Below, one piece after another: positions 1 to 9,298 of a DNA stretch of 64,000 bases. Under the pieces are notes generated by a model. The model was not told where the DNA came from. It did not search any database and worked only from the letters and a program-made list of their open reading frames with translations. Source of the DNA: Bog-159 sp049511415 (GTDB lineage Bacteria; Acidobacteriota; Terriglobia; Bryobacterales; Bryobacteraceae); the NCBI GenBank assembly GCA_049511415.1, contig JBEKYC010000019.1:34367-98366 (forward strand), in the 5' to 3' direction. Every line of letters begins with the position of its first letter. The stretch's first letter is position 1. The translations under genes and the position numbers were made by a program.

Positions 1-552
1 ATCACGGAGTTACTCGTGCGCTGGAGCGAGGGCAACGGAGACGCTCTGGACCAGCTTGCCGGCCTGGTGTACATCGAACTGCGGCGGATGGCCGCGGCCT
101 TGATGCGAAATGAGCGCCAGGCGCATACCCTGCAGCCCACGGCCGTAGTGCACGAACTTTATCTTCAACTGGCGGCGGCGCGCACCATCGACTGGAAATG
201 CCGCGGCCAGTTCTTCGCTATTGCCGCTAAGCTGATGCGCCGCATCCTGGTGGACCATGCGCGGAAACGGATGGCTGCCAAGCGAAACTCGAGCGACTTC
301 GTCGCCATGCACGGCGAGGCCTTGAGTATCCCTGGTCCGGACATCATCGAGGTGGACGCCGCCTTGAGCCGTCTGGCTGCGCAACATCCCCGCCAGGCCG
401 CTGTGGTGGAACTGCGCTTCTTCGGCGGCCTCACGGCGGAGGAAACCGTGGACGCCCTGAGTTGCTCCGGAGACGCGGTCTCGCTCAGCACGATCGAGCG
501 TGACTGGAGGTTTTCGCGCGCCTGGCTGCAAGGGGAACTCGGAACCAGATGA
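1..552 (+). CDS. ECF-type RNA polymerase sigma factor, 5' end cut by window
   Basis: This is a sigma-70 family extracytoplasmic-function regulator of the acidobacterial/planctomycete type. The reading frame is open from base 1 (ITELLVRW...), so the GTG at 16 is probably internal and the true start lies upstream of the window. Region 2 is visible around ALMRNERQAHTLQPTAVVHELYL and the FFAIAAKLMRRILVDHAR stretch. A region-4-like segment (HPRQAAVVELRFFGGLTAEETVDAL, then a segment ending WRFSRAWL) would contact the -35 element. Its stop overlaps the kinase start as ATGA at 549-552, so the two are probably translationally coupled and form a sigma/kinase signalling pair. Confidence 0.85.
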   Translation: MTELLVRWSEGNGDALDQLAGLVYIELRRMAAALMRNERQAHTLQPTAVVHELYLQLAAARTIDWKCRGQFFAIAAKLMRRILVDHARKRMAAKRNSSDFVAMHGEALSIPGPDIIEVDAALSRLAAQHPRQAAVVELRFFGGLTAEETVDALSCSGDAVSLSTIERDWRFSRAWLQGELGTR

Positions 553-3344
553 ACCCCGAGGCGCCCGAATCCGCCTTCGATCCGCGCCAATTGCGCGACC
601 TTTTCGACGACGCCTGCGAACTCGATGGCAGCGCCCGGAAAGAATTGCTTGACCGGGCCTGCGCCGGCCAGCCGGCCCTGCGGGCGGCTGTGGAAACACT
701 ACTCCGCGCCGATCAGGAACCTGGTTTCGATCCCCTCTGGCGCTCGTCGGCGGCATTCGTAGAAGCGCGCCACATGGCCGTCGAAGCCAGCCTGCCGTTC
801 GACCGTCTTGGCGACTACCGGATTCTCTCGCGGATTGGAATGGGCGGCATGGGCGCCGTCTACGTCGCCGAGCGCGATTATGACGGCGTCCGGCGACAGG
901 TTGCCATTAAGATCATCCCCCGCGCTCTGCTGGACGACGAGATGCTGTGGCGCTTTCACCAGGAGCGCCAGATTCTGGCACGGCTGGAACATCCCAACAT
1001 CGCCCGCATGCTGGATGCCGGCCGCACGCCCGATGACCTGCCGTATCTGGTCATGGATTTCATCGACGGCGTCCCTCTCGATCAATATGCCGCCTCGCAT
1101 CAGCTCGATCTCAAAGCCCGGCTGGCCCTCTTCCAGGCCGTCTGCAGCGCGGTGTCCTATGCCCACCGCCACCTGGTCGTGCACCGCGATCTCAAGCCGC
1201 AGAATATCCTGGTAACGGCCGAAGGAGTTCCGAAGCTGCTGGATTTCGGAATCGCCAAGATGATGAGCGCCGCGGATCTGGATGCGGAAGGGCCCGCCAC
1301 TAAGACCCTGCTTGCCATGACGCCGGACTATGCCAGCCCCGAGCAGGTGCGGGGCATGCCCATCAGCGCCAGCTCCGATATCTATTCGCTCGGCGTGATC
1401 CTGTATGAGTTACTGGCCGGCCGCAAGCCGTATTCGCTGGCATCCCAGTCGCTGGAGGAGGTCGTTCGCGCGGTCTGCGAGGAAGATCCAACGCCCCCGG
1501 TCTCCTTCAACCGCGCCTTGGCCGGCGACCTGGATGCGATCATTCGCAAGGCCATGCGCAAGGACGCGGAACAGCGCTACGCCTCGGTCGAGGAATTCTC
1601 CCGCGACCTCGCGCGCTACATGGCCGGCGAACCGGTGAGCGCCAGCGGCCTTTCCATCACGTATCTCGCACGCAAATATGTGGCCCGGCACAGATCGCAA
1701 GCCGCGGCGATTGCAGTCGCCGCGTTCCTCTTGGTGGCCGGCGTTGCCGGCGTGGCCCTCGAGGCGCACATCGCCAACCGCGAACGCGACCGCGCCAGCC
1801 AGGAAGCCGCCACCGCCAAAGCCGTAAATGACTTCCTCCAATACGACCTGTTGGCGCAGGCCGGCGCCACCTCCCAGGCCGGCTCCGGCGCCAGGCCCGA
1901 TCCGGATCTCAAAGTGCGCACCGCGCTCGACCGGGCGGCCGCCGGTATCCCGCAGGAGTTTGCCAAACAGCCTCTGGTCGAGGCTTCCATTCGCCAAACC
2001 ATCGGCGCTGCCTACATGGACCTCGGCATCTACCCGCAAGCGCAGCCGCATCTCGAGAGATCGTTCGATCTCCGGCGCCATTTGCTCGGCCCGGACCACG
2101 CCGACACAGTGAGCGCCATGAGCGATCTCGCCAGGCTCTACGAGGACCAGGGCAAATACGCCCAAGCCGAGCCGCTGGCCAGCCGGGTGTTGGAAATCCG
2201 GCGGCGCTCATTGGGCCCGGAGCATCCCCTCACGCTAACGGCGCTGAACAACCTGGGCCTGCTGTACCGGTTTGAAGGCAAGTTCCCCCAGGCCGAGACG
2301 CTCCTGAGTCAGTTGGTGGAGATTCAGCGGCGGAGAGGGGGCCAGGATGATCCGGCCACGCTTTGGGCCATGAATAGCCTCGGATTTGTATACCAGGCCG
2401 AAGGCAAGTACGCGCAGGCTGGGACTATTCTCAGTAAGGCGCTGGAAATTCGGCTGCGTGTATCGGGCCCGGAGCACCCCGCTACGTTAATTGTTACCGA
2501 TAATGTCGCCATCGTGTATTACCGCCAAAGGGAGTATGCGAAGGCCGAGTCGCTGTGGGCAAAAAACCTGGAAGTTCGCCGCCGCGTGCTGGGCGACCAG
2601 CATCCGGACACGTTGCAAACCATGAATAACCTCGGTGTTGTTTACAGAGCGGAAGGCAAGTGGACTCAAGCCGAAACGCTTCTCACCGGAGTTCTGGAAA
2701 CCAAGCGCCGGGTGCTGGGTGAGGAACACCCCGAGACGCTGATCAGTATGCTGAATCTGGCGGTCTTGTACGGCGACAAGCGCGAGTATTCGAAAGCCGA
2801 ACCGCGTTTGGCAGAGGCTGTGAACCGCGAAAGTCGCACGCTCGGCCCGGAACATCCCAATACGCTGGCCGGCAAGAACAGCTTGGCCAGCCTCTACGCC
2901 GGCGAAGGAAAGTATTCGGCGGCCGAGACCCTGTTCACCAGTGTGTTGCCGGCGCAGGTTCGGGTTTTGGGCGAGATGCATCCTTTAACGCTCGATTCCC
3001 GGCTGCGTTTAGGCAGGCTTCAGCTCCGTGAGCAAAGGTACCGGGATGCGGATGCGATGCTCCAAGCCGCGCTGAGAGGATACCAAAAGGTCATGCCGGA
3101 AAGCTGGGAACGGTACGACTGCCAGAGCATGCTCGGCGCGAGTCTGGCAGGCCACAAGCACTACGCGGAGGCGGAACCGCTGCTGCTTTCCGGGTACCAG
3201 GGCATGGTGGAGCGGGCCGGCACCATTCCGTTCGGGGAGCGGCCGGCCGTCCGGGAGGCCGGCCAATCGATCGTTCAACTCTACGAAAGCTGGGCGAAGC
3301 CGGCGAAGGCCGCCCAGTGGCGCCAAACGCTGAAAGCGAAGTGA
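549..3344 (+). CDS. Membrane Ser/Thr protein kinase with C-terminal TPR array
   Basis: A PknB-like Hanks-type kinase. The glycine loop GMGGMG is near residue 97, the ATP lysine in VAIK at about 121, the catalytic loop HRDLKPQN at about 212, and DFG at about 232. A single hydrophobic segment at about 384-405 should anchor it, placing the C-terminus outside the cytoplasm. From about residue 475 to 900 run tandem TPRs of the kinesin-light-chain kind, with recurring LGPEHPxTL and NNLGxxYxxxGK motifs. The extracytoplasmic TPRs may sense a protein or envelope ligand. It follows the ECF sigma factor with a 4-base overlap, so phosphorylation-linked control of that sigma factor is plausible but inferred. 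Confidence 0.9.
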   Translation: MNPEAPESAFDPRQLRDLFDDACELDGSARKELLDRACAGQPALRAAVETLLRADQEPGFDPLWRSSAAFVEARHMAVEASLPFDRLGDYRILSRIGMGGMGAVYVAERDYDGVRRQVAIKIIPRALLDDEMLWRFHQERQILARLEHPNIARMLDAGRTPDDLPYLVMDFIDGVPLDQYAASHQLDLKARLALFQAVCSAVSYAHRHLVVHRDLKPQNILVTAEGVPKLLDFGIAKMMSAADLDAEGPATKTLLAMTPDYASPEQVRGMPISASSDIYSLGVILYELLAGRKPYSLASQSLEEVVRAVCEEDPTPPVSFNRALAGDLDAIIRKAMRKDAEQRYASVEEFSRDLARYMAGEPVSASGLSITYLARKYVARHRSQAAAIAVAAFLLVAGVAGVALEAHIANRERDRASQEAATAKAVNDFLQYDLLAQAGATSQAGSGARPDPDLKVRTALDRAAAGIPQEFAKQPLVEASIRQTIGAAYMDLGIYPQAQPHLERSFDLRRHLLGPDHADTVSAMSDLARLYEDQGKYAQAEPLASRVLEIRRRSLGPEHPLTLTALNNLGLLYRFEGKFPQAETLLSQLVEIQRRRGGQDDPATLWAMNSLGFVYQAEGKYAQAGTILSKALEIRLRVSGPEHPATLIVTDNVAIVYYRQREYAKAESLWAKNLEVRRRVLGDQHPDTLQTMNNLGVVYRAEGKWTQAETLLTGVLETKRRVLGEEHPETLISMLNLAVLYGDKREYSKAEPRLAEAVNRESRTLGPEHPNTLAGKNSLASLYAGEGKYSAAETLFTSVLPAQVRVLGEMHPLTLDSRLRLGRLQLREQRYRDADAMLQAALRGYQKVMPESWERYDCQSMLGASLAGHKHYAEAEPLLLSGYQGMVERAGTIPFGERPAVREAGQSIVQLYESWAKPAKAAQWRQTLKAK

Positions 3345-3367
3345 GCCGAGCCTAAGGAATACTCACC

Positions 3368-3408
3368 GGCGGAAGCCGGGTTTCAATGGATTAGGCGAGG
3401 CTTCCGCC
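3368..3408 (+). terminator. Inverted repeat after the kinase gene
   Basis: GGCGGAAGCC (3368-3377) and GGCTTCCGCC (3399-3408) are perfect 10-base arms around a 21-base loop, 24 bases after the kinase stop. There is no T-tract, so this may be a Rho-dependent or mRNA-stabilising stem rather than a classical terminator. Confidence 0.35.
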
Positions 3409-3634
3409 AGACTGGGGGCGCCCGGGCGAAGCTTGTTCGTCGTGGCATCACCCCGCTGCCGTCAACTCGACATGGGCTGCGAACAACGCCGCCCGTCTGG
3501 CTGCCTGGCCGAACCAGTAAACTACATTCCTTCCAGCCCCTGGCGCCCAACGCGACCGCGGCCTGACAAGCCGATGAAGGGTTTTGCTCCCGGTCTGCGC
3601 ATTCTGATTCGTAAGACCTAAGGAGCTTACAAAC

Positions 3635-4441
3635 ATGAAACTCAACACAAACGTTTTTGCATTCCCGGGCCTGCCGGCGTCTGTCTACACGCGAACACGC
3701 TCAGGCGTGCTATCCGTAGCCCTGGCGATGGCTGTGGCCCCGTCCGCAATCTGGGGACAGAGAGTGCCCCTCTGCACGAACACGGCCACGACTGAAACCT
3801 GTTTGATCGACAACTTCACGTCCCCCGGCGGCAAGGCCGGCAAGGTCGGGCCGATCACGTCCGGCAATGTGGAGGTTACGCAGACCTCGGCCGGCGCGGT
3901 TAGTGGAAGCCGGCAGCTTCTTCTATCGTTAGGCACTTCGGGCGAGCCGCCGGCTAACGATGAGTTTAACCAGTCGGCCCAGGTGCAGGTAATCCCCAGC
4001 AAGACCGCGGGCGTGCCGTCGGCATTGGTCGCCTCACTGGGTTATAAGGCATTCGGTGCGCTGCAAGGGGTCTACGGGGACAGCGCGCCGATGAGCCTGA
4101 ATCTCTCCGGGGCGTGGGGAATACGGCTCTTCTTCGACGGCGTGGAGGCGGGCGCTAATCTCAATTTCGAAGTATGGAATCCCGGCATCTGGGCGGATTG
4201 CGGGATCAACGTTCCTGAGGACTACGCGACGCCGCCCAATTCGTCGGCGTTTACCGTTGACTTTCCCGAATCGCAAATCACAGGGTTTAATACCATCGAT
4301 TGGACGAATATCACCTCCATCGTCTTTGAGGTGGAGAATTCGGCTAGCTTTGCGATTACCTCCATCCAGGCGATCCCGGAGTCGGTGAGTTTGGCGAATC
4401 CGGCCACTTACACCTGCTCGGCGCAACCGGCAGTCCCGTAA
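3635..4441 (+). CDS. Secreted hypothetical protein
   Basis: A 268-residue protein with an N-terminal export signal: basic residues, then a hydrophobic stretch (SVALAMAVAPSAIWG) ending near residue 46. The mature part has several cysteines, an acidic stretch and beta-rich spacing (NVEVTQTSAGAVSG, LNLSGAWGIRLFFDG), resembling a secreted carbohydrate-binding-like or adhesin-type domain, but I do not recognise the family. AAGGAG at 3620-3625 supports this ATG. The next reading frame's ATG lies 11 bases after the stop, so this gene is probably co-transcribed with the fibre protein that follows. Confidence 0.7.
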   Translation: MKLNTNVFAFPGLPASVYTRTRSGVLSVALAMAVAPSAIWGQRVPLCTNTATTETCLIDNFTSPGGKAGKVGPITSGNVEVTQTSAGAVSGSRQLLLSLGTSGEPPANDEFNQSAQVQVIPSKTAGVPSALVASLGYKAFGALQGVYGDSAPMSLNLSGAWGIRLFFDGVEAGANLNFEVWNPGIWADCGINVPEDYATPPNSSAFTVDFPESQITGFNTIDWTNITSIVFEVENSASFAITSIQAIPESVSLANPATYTCSAQPAVP

Positions 4442-4442
4442 T

Positions 4443-4476
4443 GGAGGGCCCATGAAAACGAGCACCCTGTTGCTGA
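4443..4476 (+). other. Orphaned start and signal-peptide remnant upstream of the fibre gene
   Basis: GGAGGG (4443-4448) precedes ATG 4452, which opens MKTSTLLLS and then continues out of frame for about 55 codons to a TGA. The fibre frame resumes as VTYFNG immediately after a TGA at 4474-4476. In the sister gene the matching LVTYWG follows about 30 residues of signal peptide, so most of that segment is missing here. Confidence 0.55.
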
Positions 4477-4497
4477 GTAACCTACTTCAACGGCATC

Positions 4498-6867
4498 GTG
4501 ACGGATGCGGCAGGCAAAGCGCAATCCGGCACGATCGGCATCACCTTCTCGCTGTACGAGGAACAGCAGGGAGGCGTGGCCCTGTGGTCGGAAACCCAGA
4601 ACGTCATGCTGGATGAGCAGGGCCGCTATACGGTCCTGCTCGGTTCGGCGCAAGCCGCCGGATTGCCGCTGGATCTATTCGTGAGCGGCAAGGCGCGCTG
4701 GCTGGGCGTGACGCCGCAAGTGGCCGGCGTCGGAGAGCAGCCGCGCGTGCCGCTGGTGGGCGTGCCCTATGCGCTGAAAGCGGCGGATGCCGATACGCTG
4801 GGCGGTCTGCCAGCCTCAGCGTTCCTTCACGCGGCCGGAGTGACAGCGCCGCAGACTGGGGAGCTGATCGCGCACAGCGAGACGGCGGCGGCGGTTTCGC
4901 CGAGCACAGCCTGCGCCAGTGTCACCAGCGATGGAACGGCCACGGCCAACTCCCTGGCGGTGTTTACCACTAACTGCAACATCGAGGCTTCCACCGTCGT
5001 GGAGAGCGGCGGCAAAGTAGGTATCGGGACCAGTTTGCCCACCACCACGCTGGACGTGAAAGGAACATCCACGCTGGATGGAGACGTGATCCTAAGCGCG
5101 GAAGGCGCCGCAACCGCGCTCGGCGGCTTCCGTTCGTACCCGCTCAGCTTGGACGCCTCCAGCTTCAACAGCGGCACCAGCACCGCCGTGACGCAGGTCT
5201 TCGAGTGGCAAGCGGAGCCGGTCGGCAACGATACCGCCACTCCCTCGGCATCCATGAATCTGCTGTACGCCTCGGGGACCGCGACGCCCGCCAACACCGG
5301 ATTCTCCGTCGCCAGTAACGGCGTGGTCACCTTCGCCGCGGGCCAGACGTTTCCGGGCACGGTGACCAGCGTCGCCAGTGGCGCCGGCTTGACCGGCGGC
5401 CCGATTAAATCGACGGGAACGTTGAGCATCGCCAACGGCGGGGTGACCAATACGATGATCGCCAATCCATCGGTGACGGTGACTGCCGGCACGGCTCTGA
5501 CGGGCGGCGGCAAGGTGGCTCTCGGGGCCTCCACCACGCTTGGGCTAAACACCGGCCTGGTCCCGCTGCTGGCCTCGGCCAACACATTTACCATGCCGCA
5601 GACCATTAACTCGGTCCTCAACTTTCCCAATACCACCAGTGCTGGTGCGCAGGGCGCCATATTCTTCAACGAAATACCGTTCCTGCATGACTACGGTCCG
5701 TTAGACGAGTTTAACGTGCCCGGCTATGCCACCAATGTCTTTCTCGGCGCTGGAGCCGGGAACTTCACCATGTCCACGAGCTCGTATTACGGTGGGCTTA
5801 ACGTTGGTGTCGGCGAGGCGGCGCTGCTCAATAACACGATGGGGAACCAGAACGTGGCGGTCGGCTATCTAGCGCTGTTTTCCAACACGACCGGCGCCTG
5901 GAACACGGCCAACGGCTCCGAAGCGCTGCTCAACAACACGACCGGCGGTTACAACACGGCCGAAGGTTACAACGCGATGGTCAGCAATACCACCGGCGCA
6001 AACAACACGGCCCAAGGTTCCCATGCGATGTACGACAATACCACCGGCGGGAACGACACGGCCGCTGGCTATAGCGCCCTCTTCAACAACACCACCGGCG
6101 CCTCGAACACGGCCAACGGCTACGAAGCGTTGTACAACAACACCACGTCGGATAACAACACCGCAACCGGCGCCCTGGCCCTGTATAGCTCTGCTACTGG
6201 AATCAGCAACACAGCGGACGGCTACAAAGCCCTCTACAGCACCACCGCCACCAACAACACGGCGGCCGGTGCCAGCGCGCTGGAGAATGCCACCACCGGA
6301 AACGGCAACATCGGTATCGGCTACCAGGCGGGCTACAACGTCACCACCGGAAGCAACAACATCGAGATCGGCAATACTGGAACCAGCAGCGACAACGGCG
6401 TGATCTACATCGGCACACAGGGGACTCAGAGCGCCACTTTTATCGCGGGGATTTCGGGCGTGAACGTGAGCGGCGCGCAAGTGGTGGTCACATCGTCCGG
6501 ACAGCTTGGCGTGACATCCTCATCGCGGCGCTACAAGGAAGACATCCAGGACATGGCCGACGCCAGCGACGGACTGATGAAACTGCGCCCGGTAACCTTC
6601 CGCTACAAGCAGGCCTTCCCGGATGGCTCGAAACCGCTTGAATACGGTCTGATCGCGGAGGAAGTGGCGGAAGTCTATCCGGACATGGTGGTGCGATCCG
6701 CCAACGGCCAGATCGAGACCGTGAAGTATCAGGAACTCGCCCCCATGCTGCTGAACGAATTGCAAAAGCAGAACGGCGCAATGGCCGCCCAAGCCGAACA
6801 GATCCGGAGCCAGCAGGAGCAGATCCGCGAGCTAGCCGCGCGGCTCGCCAGGCTGGAGGCACGGTAG
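4498..6867 (+). CDS. Fibre-like secreted protein with S74 chaperone domain; signal peptide apparently lost
   Basis: A 789-residue protein. The N-terminal domain (about 10-110; FSLYEEQQGG, VPYALKAADADTLGGLPASA) is shared with the 7292-9283 gene. The middle is low-complexity beta-strand repeats, then eleven 17-residue repeats (NTTGxxNTAxG) like trimeric-adhesin heads or phage fibres. The C-terminal ~110 residues (SSRRYKEDIQDM..., YGLIAEEVAEVYPD...) match the Peptidase_S74 intramolecular chaperone that cuts itself off fibres after trimerisation, followed by a short coiled coil. The GTG at 4498 lacks a ribosome site. An ATG with a signal-peptide-like start sits at 4452 in another frame, and a TGA at 4474 blocks this frame upstream, so the export signal was probably removed by a small deletion. 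It may be a pseudogene. Confidence 0.75.
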   Translation: MTDAAGKAQSGTIGITFSLYEEQQGGVALWSETQNVMLDEQGRYTVLLGSAQAAGLPLDLFVSGKARWLGVTPQVAGVGEQPRVPLVGVPYALKAADADTLGGLPASAFLHAAGVTAPQTGELIAHSETAAAVSPSTACASVTSDGTATANSLAVFTTNCNIEASTVVESGGKVGIGTSLPTTTLDVKGTSTLDGDVILSAEGAATALGGFRSYPLSLDASSFNSGTSTAVTQVFEWQAEPVGNDTATPSASMNLLYASGTATPANTGFSVASNGVVTFAAGQTFPGTVTSVASGAGLTGGPIKSTGTLSIANGGVTNTMIANPSVTVTAGTALTGGGKVALGASTTLGLNTGLVPLLASANTFTMPQTINSVLNFPNTTSAGAQGAIFFNEIPFLHDYGPLDEFNVPGYATNVFLGAGAGNFTMSTSSYYGGLNVGVGEAALLNNTMGNQNVAVGYLALFSNTTGAWNTANGSEALLNNTTGGYNTAEGYNAMVSNTTGANNTAQGSHAMYDNTTGGNDTAAGYSALFNNTTGASNTANGYEALYNNTTSDNNTATGALALYSSATGISNTADGYKALYSTTATNNTAAGASALENATTGNGNIGIGYQAGYNVTTGSNNIEIGNTGTSSDNGVIYIGTQGTQSATFIAGISGVNVSGAQVVVTSSGQLGVTSSSRRYKEDIQDMADASDGLMKLRPVTFRYKQAFPDGSKPLEYGLIAEEVAEVYPDMVVRSANGQIETVKYQELAPMLLNELQKQNGAMAAQAEQIRSQQEQIRELAARLARLEAR
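5821..6378 (+). repeat. 51-bp coding tandem repeats (about 11 copies)
   Basis: Each unit encodes about 17 residues of the form AL-x-NNTTG-xx-NTA-x-G-xx. Copies begin at about 5821, 5872, 5923, 5974, 6025, 6076, 6127 and 6178, then one slightly shorter copy and two degenerate ones. The pattern predicts a regular beta-helix or trimeric beta-roll shaft, and the nucleotide similarity would allow copy-number slippage. Confidence 0.85.
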
Positions 6868-7291
6868 TCAAGGCTCGAGCTCCGGCGAGCTAAGGAGCGC
6901 CGCGAGGCCGACGAAGTCGAGACTGTAACCGTGAAATGGGGGCCTTGCGCATGCGTTGAGCATCGCCATCTTGGCAGGCGGCGCCTGCTCCAAAGTTCAA
7001 GAGCATCGCCGAAGCGCCGCTGGAGTCCGCGGCTTGGGACCGGTCAGGAAGGACCTCTTGCCAGTCATTGACCGCGTGCGAGCCAAGCAGGCGAAGGCTA
7101 CCGATCGTTGTGGGGAAACCACGGCAAAATCGCGGCATTCATCTCCGAGAATCTACGCCCGCTGTCTACCTGTGGTGGAGAACCCTCACCAAACGCGAGC
7201 GGAGTGAGGGTTTTCTCCCGCCTCCTGCGCCTCCTTCTCCAGACGGTCCCATCGCGTCCACCCAGGGCGCCCGCCGTCAGGAGGATTTCAC
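6868..7291. other. Intergenic region between the two fibre genes
   Basis: No convincing gene is visible in these 424 bases; short open frames lack recognisable content. It holds the inverted repeat annotated at 7177-7217 and the AGGAGG ribosome site (7278-7283) of the next gene. Confidence 0.6.
7177..7217 (+). terminator. Terminator-like hairpin
   Basis: GGAG plus AACCCTCAC (7181-7189) pairs with GTGAGGGTT (7204-7212) followed by TTCTCC, giving a 9-bp perfect stem extendable past one bulge, a 14-base loop and a short T-rich right flank. It could end fibre-gene transcription or act in the leader of the downstream gene. Confidence 0.45.
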
Positions 7292-9283
7292 ATGTCAACG
7301 AGGTTGTCTGTATTGTGCCTGGCCGGCCTTTTCCTGTCCAGCTCGATTCCGCCGGCCGTAGCCCAGGAAAAGGCGCAGGCCCCCCCTCAATTAGTCACCT
7401 ACTGGGGCGCCTCCGCCGGTCCGGATGGCAAAGCCAGAACCGGAGCCGCCGGTGTCACTTTCTCGCTCTATAAGGACCAGCAGGGCGGCGCGCCGCTGTG
7501 GATGGAGACGCAAAACGTCACGCTCGATTCCGCCGGCGGCTACAGCGCGCAGATCGGCGCCACCAATCCCGAGGGCCTGCCCATTGGGCTGTTCGCCTCG
7601 GGCGAGGCCCGCTGGCTGGAAGTGCAGGTGGATGGACAGCCGCCCGCGCAGCGCGTCTTGCTGGTGAGCGTGCCCTACGCCCTGAAAGCCGTGGACGCCC
7701 AGACTTTAGGTGGACTGCCGGCTTCGGCATACGCCCTTGCCGCGGCGCCCTCTGCGCCTGCGAGTGGTGCGGCCGCCATTGCGACCGCCGCAACGTCCCT
7801 GACGCCCCGGGGCATCAAGTCTGACGCCACGCCGGCCGCCACCGACGTCACCGGCGCCGGCACGGCCGGATTCATTCCCGTTTGGAACAGCAGCAGCAAT
7901 CTGGCTGATTCCGTCATAGAGCAGAAGAGCGGAGCTGTGGGCATCGGTACTGTTTCGAGCGCCAAGCTGAGCGTTCTTAGCAGCTCGACGAATGCCGCTA
8001 TCGTCGGTTCCACGTCGGACGCGGCGGGCATCGCCATTCAGGGTCAGACTACCGACACCAGCGGTGGAGGCACGGCTGTCGTCGGCATCCTAAGCGGCAC
8101 CTCGGGAACCGCTATAGTGGGACAAGCCGGCGCCACCAGCGGCTCGACCGTAGGCGTAAACGGCACCAACGCCAGCGACGCGGGCACCGCCGTACTGGGA
8201 CAAGCCAGTTCGGCGACCGGCGAAACAAATGGCGTCCGCGGCACCTCGGCCAGCTCTGACGGAACCGGCGTGTCCGGCGAAAACACCGCCACCACCGGCG
8301 CGAACTGGGGTGTGAGCGGCACCGTGGCCAGCGATGGTGGAACCGGTGTCTTGGGCACCTCTAACGCCACGACCGGCACGAATTGGGGCGTCTACGGGAT
8401 CGACAATAGCACCGACGGCTTCGGCGTGCAGGGCCAGGCTAACGCCACCAGTGGTCTTAACTATGGCGTCCTGGGCTTCACTTCGAGCGGCGGCGGCCAC
8501 GGAGTCGCAGGTTCCAACGCCGACATCAGCGGACTTGGAACTTCGCTCTCGGGCACAGGTTCCGGTGTGTGGGGTGACACGGTCAACGGCACGGTAGGGG
8601 TGCTGGCCACCGCGGACGGCAACGAAGCCCTTGCCGCCTACAATAACGCTAGCAACGTAGCCACCATGTTCGTCGAAAACCAGGAAGACAGCACCAATTC
8701 GTCAATCGTTTTCGCGACCTTCAGCGCCTTCGGGGGCTTCTGCGACATCTTCGTGAGCGGCAACCTGCAATGCAGCGGTTCGGTCGGCGGACACGCCGTC
8801 GTGGGCGGGTCCAAAGACGTGGCCCTCTACTCCGTCCAGGCCGCCGAAAACTGGATGGAAGACGCCGGCTCCGGCCAGTTACACAATGGCGTGGCGTTAG
8901 TTACACTCGACGCCGAGTACGCGCAAACAGTGAATACGGGCATGGACTATCATGTCTTCCTGACCCCCAATGGCGATTGCAAGGGCCTCTACGTCACCCA
9001 AAAATCCGGCAATTCGTTTGAGGTACACGAGCTCGGCGGCGGCGCTTCCAGCATCGCCTTCGACTATCGCATCATGGCCCGCCGCAAAGGCTTTGAGAAC
9101 GTCCGGATGGCCGACCTGACCGGTAAAATCCAGCGGGATAGCACGCTGCATGCCGGCCCACATCCATCATCCAAGCCCGTCGCTGCCCACGCCGCGCGTC
9201 CGAAGGTCCCCGCCCGGCAAACACCGGCCCCTGCCAAAGCGCAAGTCGTAATGTTAAAGCCGGTCTCCGCGCCGGCCAGGTAG
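7292..9283 (+). CDS. Secreted fibre-like repeat protein
   Basis: A 663-residue protein with a clear signal peptide (SVLCLAGLFLSSSIPPAVAQ) and a strong AGGAGG 8 bases before the ATG. Residues about 30-150 share the N-terminal domain of the 4498-6867 protein (VTFSLYKDQQGG, ETQNVTLD, VPYALKAVDAQTLGGLPASA). The middle has glycine/threonine-rich repeats of roughly 25-30 residues (GTGVLGTSNATTGTNWGVYG). The C-terminal region (AENWMEDAGSGQLHNGVALV..., DYRIMARRKGFENVRMADL) looks like a compact globular domain, followed by a Pro/Ala/Lys-rich tail. It lacks the S74 chaperone of its neighbour. Probably a surface or secreted fibre; function unknown. Confidence 0.8.
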   Translation: MSTRLSVLCLAGLFLSSSIPPAVAQEKAQAPPQLVTYWGASAGPDGKARTGAAGVTFSLYKDQQGGAPLWMETQNVTLDSAGGYSAQIGATNPEGLPIGLFASGEARWLEVQVDGQPPAQRVLLVSVPYALKAVDAQTLGGLPASAYALAAAPSAPASGAAAIATAATSLTPRGIKSDATPAATDVTGAGTAGFIPVWNSSSNLADSVIEQKSGAVGIGTVSSAKLSVLSSSTNAAIVGSTSDAAGIAIQGQTTDTSGGGTAVVGILSGTSGTAIVGQAGATSGSTVGVNGTNASDAGTAVLGQASSATGETNGVRGTSASSDGTGVSGENTATTGANWGVSGTVASDGGTGVLGTSNATTGTNWGVYGIDNSTDGFGVQGQANATSGLNYGVLGFTSSGGGHGVAGSNADISGLGTSLSGTGSGVWGDTVNGTVGVLATADGNEALAAYNNASNVATMFVENQEDSTNSSIVFATFSAFGGFCDIFVSGNLQCSGSVGGHAVVGGSKDVALYSVQAAENWMEDAGSGQLHNGVALVTLDAEYAQTVNTGMDYHVFLTPNGDCKGLYVTQKSGNSFEVHELGGGASSIAFDYRIMARRKGFENVRMADLTGKIQRDSTLHAGPHPSSKPVAAHAARPKVPARQTPAPAKAQVVMLKPVSAPAR

Positions 9284-9298
9284 CGCATTCGGGGTACC

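Noticed and set aside
5869..6480. Valine/glycine-rich frame opposite the fibre repeats
   Set aside because: A mirror of the 51-bp repeats with no start signal or domain.
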